A DNA stretch of 26,967 bases from CAWJEL01 sp964647255 (GTDB lineage: Bacteria; Chloroflexota; Anaerolineae; CG2-30-64-16), in the NCBI GenBank assembly GCA_964647255.1, contig CAZYGI010000053.1, forward strand, positions 1-26,967, written 5' to 3'. The position numbers were made by a program, and so were the translations under genes. The notes below the pieces were generated by a model. That model saw only the letters and a program-made list of their open reading frames with translations. It was not told the origin of the DNA and searched no databases. Positions 22,155 to 26,967 of the stretch are shown here, piece after piece (within the stretch, counting starts at the first letter, position 1; each line of letters opens with the position of its first letter).

Positions 22155-23378
22155 TTACTTCGCCGCGCTGCTGGCCGCTGGGGTCGGCGGAACCTTCTCC
22201 GCCGCCCACGTGCGGTTGATCTTGGCCGCTGTGCGCAGATCGCTCAGCCACTTGTTGAAGGACTGATACTTGTTGTATTGGACGGTATAACTATCGAGCG
22301 GACGAGCCGGATCACGCTCCTCGACCTGGATCAGGTGGTAGCCGTACTGCGTCTTCACCGGGTCGCTGATCTGGCCCGGTTGCAGCTTGAAGGCGGCATC
22401 CTCGAACTCCTGGACGAACCCCTGGCCCTTGGCGTACCAGCCCAGCTCGCCGCCTTTCGCCTTACTGCCGGTGTCGTCGGAGTACTCTTCGGCCAGCTTG
22501 GCGAAATCCTCACCGGCGCCGAGTTTTTGCTGGACTTCGATGATCCGGGCCAGCGCCTGGGCCTCGTCCCGCAGCTCCGGAGTCGGGGTTGCGGTCGGCG
22601 CAGCGGGATCCGGCGTCGGCCCACCAACCGGCGTCGCCGTGGGCGTCGGTTCGGGCGTCCGGATCGCCACCAGGATGTGCCGCAGCCGGACTTGCTCGGC
22701 CGTGGTCGGCTCATCCTTGGTCACCACATCATACAGCTTCTGGCGGATCAGATCCAGCTCGACGATCTTGCGGAAATCGGCTTCGCTCATGCCCGAATAG
22801 GCGCGCACCCGGTCCAGGTACGTCTTAAGCTGCTTCTGATAAGCCTCCAGCGTGACCGGCGTCGCGGTCGGCGCCGGGGTCGCAGTCGGTACCGGTGTCA
22901 TGGGCGTCGCGCTCGGATCCGGTGTCGCGGTCGGTGCAGGCGTCGCAGTCGGCGCCGGCGTCGGCGGCACACGATAGTAGCCGTACGACTTCTCGATGGC
23001 CTCGGTGATCTCGTCCTCGGTCACGGTAATGCCCCGCTGCTTCGCCTGCTCACGGAGCAACTGCTCATCCACCAGCGTATCCAATGTCTGCTGGCTGGTG
23101 CCTGAGGGATCCGTCACCTGGCCCGCCTGGAGCCAATCGAACTTGACGCGCTTCTGAAAGTCGCTCAAGCTGACCTTGCTATCATTGACGGTCGCGATGG
23201 GCTGGTTCGGCTTGATCACCAGCTCGGCAACGATGCCGGCCGCGATCAGCAACACCACGACTGCCCCGACGGCCAACAGACCGAACATCACGCGCCGGTT
23301 TAGCTCTTCATCCTTGCGGCGAAGCCGGTGTTCCTTGCGGGTGATGTCGCTCTGATCCTTAGATTTTGGCTGTGCCAT
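22155..23378 (-). CDS. Membrane-anchored parvulin-type peptidyl-prolyl isomerase (foldase)
   Basis: A 407-residue protein with a basic cytosolic N-terminus, one membrane helix (about 31-54) and an extracytoplasmic SurA/PrsA-like region. The N-terminal chaperone domain (60-220) is interrupted by a Pro/Thr/Ala linker at 138-174 with repeats of PTPTATP type. The parvulin domain starts at RLRHILVAIR (about 231) and contains a second Pro/Thr-rich insert (241-268). It resumes with GEDFAKLAEEYSDD, KGGELGWYAKGQ and YGYHLIQVEER (to about 355). Such proteins help fold secreted proteins. Start 23378 follows GGGGG. It lies 22 bases after rpsR, in the place where rplI often sits, so it is probably part of that operon. 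Confidence 0.9.
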   Translation of the reverse strand: MAQPKSKDQSDITRKEHRLRRKDEELNRRVMFGLLAVGAVVVLLIAAGIVAELVIKPNQPIATVNDSKVSLSDFQKRVKFDWLQAGQVTDPSGTSQQTLDTLVDEQLLREQAKQRGITVTEDEITEAIEKSYGYYRVPPTPAPTATPAPTATPDPSATPMTPVPTATPAPTATPVTLEAYQKQLKTYLDRVRAYSGMSEADFRKIVELDLIRQKLYDVVTKDEPTTAEQVRLRHILVAIRTPEPTPTATPVGGPTPDPAAPTATPTPELRDEAQALARIIEVQQKLGAGEDFAKLAEEYSDDTGSKAKGGELGWYAKGQGFVQEFEDAAFKLQPGQISDPVKTQYGYHLIQVEERDPARPLDSYTVQYNKYQSFNKWLSDLRTAAKINRTWAAEKVPPTPAASSAAK

Positions 23379-23400
23379 ATGGCCCCCTAACCGCGCCGGC

Positions 23401-23736
23401 TCATCCGAAGCGGCGGACGTGCTCGGCAGTGTAGGGCAGCAGGGCCAGGAAGCGCGCCCGCTTGATTGCGAGCGTCAGGCGGCGCTGATGCCGCGCGCAG
23501 GTGCCGGTGCGGCGCCGCGAATCAATTTGCCCTTGCTCCGAAACAAACCGGCGCAGCAGGGTGACGTCTTTGTAATCAACCTTCTCGACCTTGTCCACGC
23601 AGAACGCGCACACGCGACGGCGCTGGAACCGCCCCCCGCGCGGCCCGCCAGGGCCACGGCGATCGCCGCGTTCGCCGCGATCGCCGCGTTCGCGACGATC
23701 ACCGGACTGGCCGTTGAATTCCCGATCATCTGCCAT
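23401..23736 (-). CDS. rpsR: 30S ribosomal protein S18 (zinc-ribbon type)
   Basis: A 111-residue S18, longer than usual because of a 35-residue Arg/Gly/Asp-rich N-terminal extension (repeats of RERGD and RGERGD). The core begins at RRVCAFCVDKV and ends at PYTAEHVRRF. Cys43, Cys46, Cys80 and His83 (TGTCARHQRR) form a probable zinc site, the ancestral form of S18. It lies downstream of rpsF and ssb in the conserved order rpsF-ssb-rpsR. The extension is encoded by an 18-bp tandem repeat at 23659-23694. Confidence 0.96.
   Translation of the reverse strand: MADDREFNGQSGDRRERGDRGERGDRRGPGGPRGGRFQRRRVCAFCVDKVEKVDYKDVTLLRRFVSEQGQIDSRRRTGTCARHQRRLTLAIKRARFLALLPYTAEHVRRFG
23659..23694 (-). repeat. 18-bp tandem repeat coding for the S18 extension
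   Basis: Two adjacent 18-base units, GCGATCGCCGCGTTCGCC and a copy differing only in the last base, encode the RGERGD repeat of the S18 N-terminal tail. The high identity suggests recent slippage expansion. Confidence 0.8.
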
Positions 23737-23754
23737 GGGAGTTACTCCTGGGTA

Positions 23755-24138
23755 CTAAAAGCCTATTTCGTCATCAAAGTCATAGTCTTCAGGCTCATTG
23801 CCCGCTCGACTGTCGAGGATCACCATTTCATTGGCGACGACTTCGGTGCGGGAATGCCTTTGTCCATCCGGATCATCCCAGCTGCGGGTCTGGAGCCGGC
23901 CTTCGACGTACACCCGGGATCCCTTGCGGAGATACTGGTTGCACACCTCGGCCAGGTTGCCCCAGGCGACGACGTTAAACCACTCAGTGGCCTCGCGCCG
24001 CTCGCCGGCGCTGGTTGTCCAGCCGCGGCTCACCGCCACACTGAAGGAGGTGACCGGTTTGCCGCTGGGTGTATAGCGCATCTCCGGATCGCGCCCCAGG
24101 TTACCGATGATCAGAACCTTGTTCAGACCTCTTGTCAC
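23755..24138 (-). CDS. ssb: Single-stranded DNA-binding protein
   Basis: A 127-residue SSB. The OB fold begins at LNKVLIIGNLGRDPEMRYT and includes FSVAVSRGW, TEWFNVVAWGNLAEVC and GSRVYVEGRLQTR. The C-terminal tail is short and ends in the acidic tip DDEIGF, which corresponds to the DDIPF-type tip that recruits repair and replication partners. It binds single-stranded DNA in replication and recombination. Start at 24138, between rpsF and rpsR, separated by 32 and 18 bases. Confidence 0.96.
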   Translation of the reverse strand: MTRGLNKVLIIGNLGRDPEMRYTPSGKPVTSFSVAVSRGWTTSAGERREATEWFNVVAWGNLAEVCNQYLRKGSRVYVEGRLQTRSWDDPDGQRHSRTEVVANEMVILDSRAGNEPEDYDFDDEIGF

Positions 24139-24170
24139 GGTCCCCTCTCCATTTCAGCCTGTCTGGCCGC

Positions 24171-24473
24171 TTATTCCTCGTCGAGCCGGATCACCAGATG
24201 TCGGATGACCTGTTCATCCAGACGCAAGTTGCGCTCGAGATCACGGGTTTCGTTGGAAGCCAACTGGAAATTGAACTGGATGTAGATGCCATCAGTCTGT
24301 TTATTGATAGCATACGCCAGCGCCCGACGACCCCAAACATTGGTGTTGGTCACTGTGCCGTTCGCAGCCGCGATCCAACCCGCGATGCGTTGTGTCAACG
24401 TCGCAAGGGCGGCTTCTTCAAGCTGCGGAACCGCGATGACGATCAGTTCGTAGTCGCGCAAAACGTTAGACAT
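24171..24473 (-). CDS. rpsF: 30S ribosomal protein S6
   Basis: A 100-residue S6. Start 24473 (MSNVLRDYELIVI) is chosen over the longer frame because the family begins here; the AAGGAGG lies about 12 bases upstream, a long spacing. The pattern RRALAYAINKQTDGIYIQFNF-like core (split near 50-70) and the C-terminal LDEQVIRHLVIRLDEE are typical of S6, which binds 16S rRNA with S18. It is the first gene of the rpsF-ssb-rpsR-foldase operon on the minus strand. Confidence 0.95.
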   Translation of the reverse strand: MSNVLRDYELIVIAVPQLEEAALATLTQRIAGWIAAANGTVTNTNVWGRRALAYAINKQTDGIYIQFNFQLASNETRDLERNLRLDEQVIRHLVIRLDEE

Positions 24474-24607
24474 ACCGCGCCGATACCTCCTTTCCTCGGG
24501 AATACCCCACCCCCACTGGGAGCGGGATTGCCGCCGGACGCTCCGACGTGGCGTCGGATGCCGGGGGCAGAAAGAGCGAGGGCAATGTGCCCTCGCGCGG
24601 TACAAAG

Positions 24608-24636
24608 GTTATATCACAAGTGGCTTGAGATGGCAA
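24608..24636 (-). promoter_or_regulatory. Sigma-70-type promoter of the rpsF operon
   Basis: Minus strand TTGCCA (24636-24631), 17 bases, then TATAAC (24613-24608), each one base off consensus. The rpsF start is about 135 bases downstream, leaving a leader long enough for S6/S18 autoregulation, although I could not identify such a structure. Confidence 0.7.
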
Positions 24637-24639
24637 AAA

Positions 24640-24685
24640 GACGATGGACGATGGATGACAGATGATAGACGAAGGACGACAGACA
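24640..24685. repeat. Degenerate GACGATG-type microsatellite
   Basis: GACGATG and GATGGAC/GATGACA variants recur with a period of about 7 bases (GACGATGGACGATGGATGAC, then more degenerate copies). Composition is purine-rich and unlike the coding sequence. It lies between the rpsF promoter and the ychF stop. Confidence 0.6.
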
Positions 24686-24735
24686 ACGGGCAGGGCGGGT
24701 GGACACTGGGCGGACACGCGGTCTATCGTCCGCCA

Positions 24736-25833
24736 TCACACGTTAAAGCGGAACTGCAGCACATCCCCATCATGCACCACATACTCTTTGCCTTCCAGGC
24801 GGACGTGGCCCTGGGCGCGGGCGCCGGCCATGCCGCCCGCGGCGATAATCGCGGCTTGGGGCGCGACTTCGGCGCGGATGAAGCCGCGCTGGATGTCAGT
24901 ATGCACCTTGCCGGCCGCTTCGTAGGCGTTCTGACCCGCGCGCAGCGTCCACGCGCGCGCCTCCTTGCCGCCGGCGATGGTGAAGAAAGTAATGAGATTG
25001 AGGATGCGATAGCCTTCACGGATCAACCTGGGCAGCAGCGGTTCGGGCAGCCCCAGATCGGCGCGATAGACCGCGGCCTCATCGGCAGGCCAGGTCGCCA
25101 GCTCAGCTTCGCACGCGGCGCAGAGGACGAGACACGGCACGCGCTCAGCTTTGGCCCTGGCAGTCACCGGTGCCGCCCACGCCCCACCCGACGGCAAGTC
25201 CGACTCGCCCACGTTGACGACGTACAAGCGCGGCTTGGCGGTCAGCAGGTTCAGATCTACCGTCCAGTCCGGATGGTCGGCCGGCTTCACGAAGGTGCGC
25301 GCCGGACGGCCCTGGTTCAAATGGCCGCGCAGCGCGGCCAGCCAGCCCAACTGCTCGGCAAAGTCGCGCGGATGGGCTTTCGCCTGGCCCTGCACCTTCT
25401 CGATGCGGCGATCCACTGCAGCCACATCGGCCAGGGTCAGCTCCAGTTCCAGCGTCTCCAGGTCGGCGAGCGGATCCACCGCGCCGCCCTCGGTGGGCAC
25501 ATCAGGATCCGCGAAACCGCGCAAGACAAACGCGACCGCGTCCACGTTGCGGATGTGGCCCAGGAACTGGTTGCCCAGCCCCGCGCCCTGGCTGGCGCCC
25601 TTGACGAGCCCCGCGATATCCACAAACTCCACCGTAGCGGGCGACACCTTCTCCGGTTTGACCAGCGCAACCAGTTGCTCCAACCGGCGGTCGGGCACGG
25701 CCGCGATGCCGACGTTGGGCTCGATTGTTGTAAACGGGTACGGGGCGGTCGCCGCACCGGCCAGGGTCAACGCGTTGAACAAGGTGGATTTTCCGGCGTT
25801 GGGCAATCCCACGATGCCAATTTGCAGACTCAT
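24736..25833 (-). CDS. ychF: Redox-regulated ATPase YchF (Obg-like)
   Basis: A 365-residue P-loop NTPase. Start 25833 follows GGAGG. The P-loop is GLPNAGKST (9-17), switch II is VDIAGLVKGASQGAGLGNQFL, and the base-recognition motif is VVNVGES with NxxE in place of NKxD, which is why YchF prefers ATP over GTP. A helical coiled-coil insert and a C-terminal TGS domain (AWTLRAGQNAYEAAGKVHTD and later GKEYVVHDGDVLQFRF) complete the usual layout. It binds the ribosome and influences translation and oxidative stress responses. It appears monocistronic. Confidence 0.97.
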   Translation of the reverse strand: MSLQIGIVGLPNAGKSTLFNALTLAGAATAPYPFTTIEPNVGIAAVPDRRLEQLVALVKPEKVSPATVEFVDIAGLVKGASQGAGLGNQFLGHIRNVDAVAFVLRGFADPDVPTEGGAVDPLADLETLELELTLADVAAVDRRIEKVQGQAKAHPRDFAEQLGWLAALRGHLNQGRPARTFVKPADHPDWTVDLNLLTAKPRLYVVNVGESDLPSGGAWAAPVTARAKAERVPCLVLCAACEAELATWPADEAAVYRADLGLPEPLLPRLIREGYRILNLITFFTIAGGKEARAWTLRAGQNAYEAAGKVHTDIQRGFIRAEVAPQAAIIAAGGMAGARAQGHVRLEGKEYVVHDGDVLQFRFNV

Positions 25834-25908
25834 AGGGCCTCCAAAAGACGGGAGTGTAGGGATAGAGGACGGACACTATGCTCGAATTCTACAACGGCGG
25901 CGGCGGAT

Positions 25909-25937
25909 TTGGCAATCCCGGCGATATGAGGTAGAAT
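25909..25937 (+). promoter_or_regulatory. Promoter of tRNA-Pro
   Basis: TTGGCA (25909-25914), 17 bases, then TAGAAT (25932-25937). The tRNA begins 10 bases after the -10 box, as expected for stable RNA. Confidence 0.7.
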
Positions 25938-25947
25938 TATCTGCGTT

Positions 25948-26023
<76 letters not shown>

Positions 26024-26031
26024 TTTCCTCT

Positions 26032-26080
26032 ACCGGTGTCCGCATGGTATGCAGTTTTAGCCGACCATGAGGACACCGGT
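26032..26080. repeat. Long inverted repeat between tRNA-Pro and the recombinase gene
   Basis: ACCGGTGTCC-G-CATGGT (26032-26048) and ACCATG-A-GGACACCGGT (26064-26080) pair as a 17-bp stem with one mismatch and a 15-base loop. No T-run follows, so it is a poor intrinsic terminator. It may be a tRNA transcript end structure or a recombinase-related site. Confidence 0.65.
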
Positions 26081-26160
26081 TCTTGTTAGCGTCGGACAAT
26101 CCTCAACCACTGTCCGCACGGATGGGCTGTCTCTAGGGAAGAAAAAAAAGGGCTTGAGAC

Positions 26161-26189
26161 GTTATCAGCACTGGCTGGAGCGTTATCAG
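26161..26189 (+). repeat. GTTATCAG direct repeats 21 bp apart
   Basis: GTTATCAG at 26161-26168 and 26182-26189 lie on the same strand, 21 bases apart (two helical turns), 31 bases before the recombinase start. The preceding bases are also similar (ACG and GCG). The spacing would suit arm-type binding of Int or Xis, but two copies may be chance. Confidence 0.3.
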
Positions 26190-26220
26190 ACCTGCATTTT
26201 CCCAACCGGAGGCAGCACGG

Positions 26221-26967
26221 ATGAAACAGCTCACCCTTTCCCAATCCATCGAAGGCTTCTTGCTCGAGAAGCAGGCCCAGCACCTCAGCCCGCACACCGT
26301 GGCTGATTATACCAACTCGTTCCGAAAGCTCCAAGCCTACCTGGTGACTGACGTGCCCTTGGCTGGCATCACCACCGACCAGGTCAAGGGCTTCCTGGGC
26401 GACCTCTCCACCCCGCGTGCCCCGGCCGGCGCGGCCAAACGGCCGGCCAAGGGCCTCTCCAACAAGACGATCCTCAACATTCACACCGGGCTATCGGCGC
26501 TGTGGACGTGGGCGGTGACCGAGGGGATCGTCACCAAGCACATCCTGCGCGACATCCCGCGGCCGCGGCCCGAAAAGCGCGCGATCACCCCCTTCACCGA
26601 GGCGGACATCAAGACGCTGTTAGGCTCCTGTGAGCGCTCGCGCAGCTACACGCGGCCCGGCAAACGCGCCTGCGATCACGCCGTGCCCACCGCGCTGCGC
26701 AACCGGACGATCATCCTGCTGCTGCTGGACACCGGCGTGCGGGCGTCGGAACTGTGCGGTTTGGCGATCAAGGACGCCGACCTGACGAACAAGCACATCC
26801 TGGTGCTTGGCAAAGGGAACAAAGAGCGCTCGCTGCCGATCTCGCCCCGCACCGCCAAGCTGCTGTGGCGCTACCTGACGACCGAGCGCAAGGAGGAGCG
26901 CGTCGACCAGCCCCTATTCCTGGGCAGTGACGGTTACCAGATGACGCGCGACGCGCTGCTCAAGCTG
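26221..26967 (+). CDS. Tyrosine recombinase / integrase (partial, runs off the window)
   Basis: The first 249 residues of an integrase. ATG 26221 follows GGAGG with 8-base spacing. The N-terminal SAM-like core-binding domain is seen in QAQHLSPHTVADYTNSFRKL and TTDQVKGFLGDL (about 1-105). The catalytic domain begins near 120; DTGVRASELCGL carries the first catalytic Arg and GKGNKERSLPIS the catalytic Lys. The HxxR and Tyr motifs would lie beyond 26967. It resembles XerC/XerD-like and phage integrases, though an insert at RSRSYTRPGKRACDHAVP is unlike XerC/D. Position next to tRNA-Pro suggests it belongs to an integrated element. Confidence 0.9.
   Translation, partial: MKQLTLSQSIEGFLLEKQAQHLSPHTVADYTNSFRKLQAYLVTDVPLAGITTDQVKGFLGDLSTPRAPAGAAKRPAKGLSNKTILNIHTGLSALWTWAVTEGIVTKHILRDIPRPRPEKRAITPFTEADIKTLLGSCERSRSYTRPGKRACDHAVPTALRNRTIILLLLDTGVRASELCGLAIKDADLTNKHILVLGKGNKERSLPISPRTAKLLWRYLTTERKEERVDQPLFLGSDGYQMTRDALLKL

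Noticed and set aside
22278..23105. Plus-strand 275-codon ORF rich in Arg and Gly
   Set aside because: Shadow of the Pro/Thr-rich foldase gene on the minus strand; its RRRGRR runs mirror the PTATP linker.
26086..26306. ORFs between tRNA-Pro and the integrase
   Set aside because: No ribosome site or recognisable sequence, and they overlap the integrase start in other frames.

Overview
The window is a GC-rich, densely coded bacterial chromosome segment. It carries two assembly gaps (110 N at 8860-8969 and 10 N at 16476-16485), so it probably comes from a draft or metagenome-assembled genome. My best guess is a Chloroflexota (Anaerolineae-like) bacterium. The cues are Pro/Thr/Ala-rich linkers in the surface foldase, a heliorhodopsin, a zinc-type S18 with an Arg/Gly-rich N-terminus, and low-complexity intergenic repeats. 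No rRNA or taxonomic marker was compared, so this is inference.

Layout. (1) 1-2501: the tail of an unidentified gene, a thioredoxin-fold (ATP10-like) protein, a heliorhodopsin with its retinal lysine and counterion glutamate, a fragment of a 3-methyladenine DNA glycosylase gene, and a TspO-like multi-pass membrane protein. (2) 2519-5269, minus strand: phosphoenolpyruvate carboxylase, followed by the 3' debris of an isoprenylcysteine methyltransferase-like gene. (3) 5664-15031, plus strand: a large arsenic island. Its first block is ArsR, a GcvH-like lipoyl carrier, two DGC zinc-binding proteins, an OsmC-like protein, a small thioredoxin, the Acr3 arsenite exporter, a coupled unknown membrane protein and a decayed Fe-S protein gene. 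Its second block is an ArsR-ArsC-ArsC fusion, a third ArsC, another ArsR and a double methyltransferase ending in ArsM. (4) 15224-18462, minus strand: PadR-modA-modB-modC, a molybdate-type ABC importer operon under a consensus promoter. (5) 18525-19810: a doubtful small membrane ORF, an isochorismatase-like hydrolase, a gene fragment and tRNA-Arg(UCG). (6) 19907-25833: housekeeping genes. RelA/SpoT on the plus strand faces rpsF-ssb-rpsR plus a parvulin foldase on the minus strand across a bidirectional terminator, and ychF follows. (7) 25948-26967: tRNA-Pro(CGG), a long inverted repeat and a tyrosine recombinase running off the window, probably the edge of an integrated element.

How the genes fit together. 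In the arsenic island, arsenate would be reduced by three ArsC domains that each keep all three redox cysteines. Arsenite would then leave through Acr3 or be methylated by ArsM. Two promoters in the second block each have a palindrome over the -10 box, and the two palindromes differ in sequence. One of them (ATCGTA-N4-TACGAT) recurs upstream of the methyltransferase, which suggests one ArsR controls both its own gene and arsM. The lipoyl/DGC/OsmC/thioredoxin genes are packed with overlapping start and stop codons upstream of acr3. They are the best candidate here for a poorly described thiol-based metalloid-handling pathway. Several gene remnants show that the accessory regions have been rearranged.
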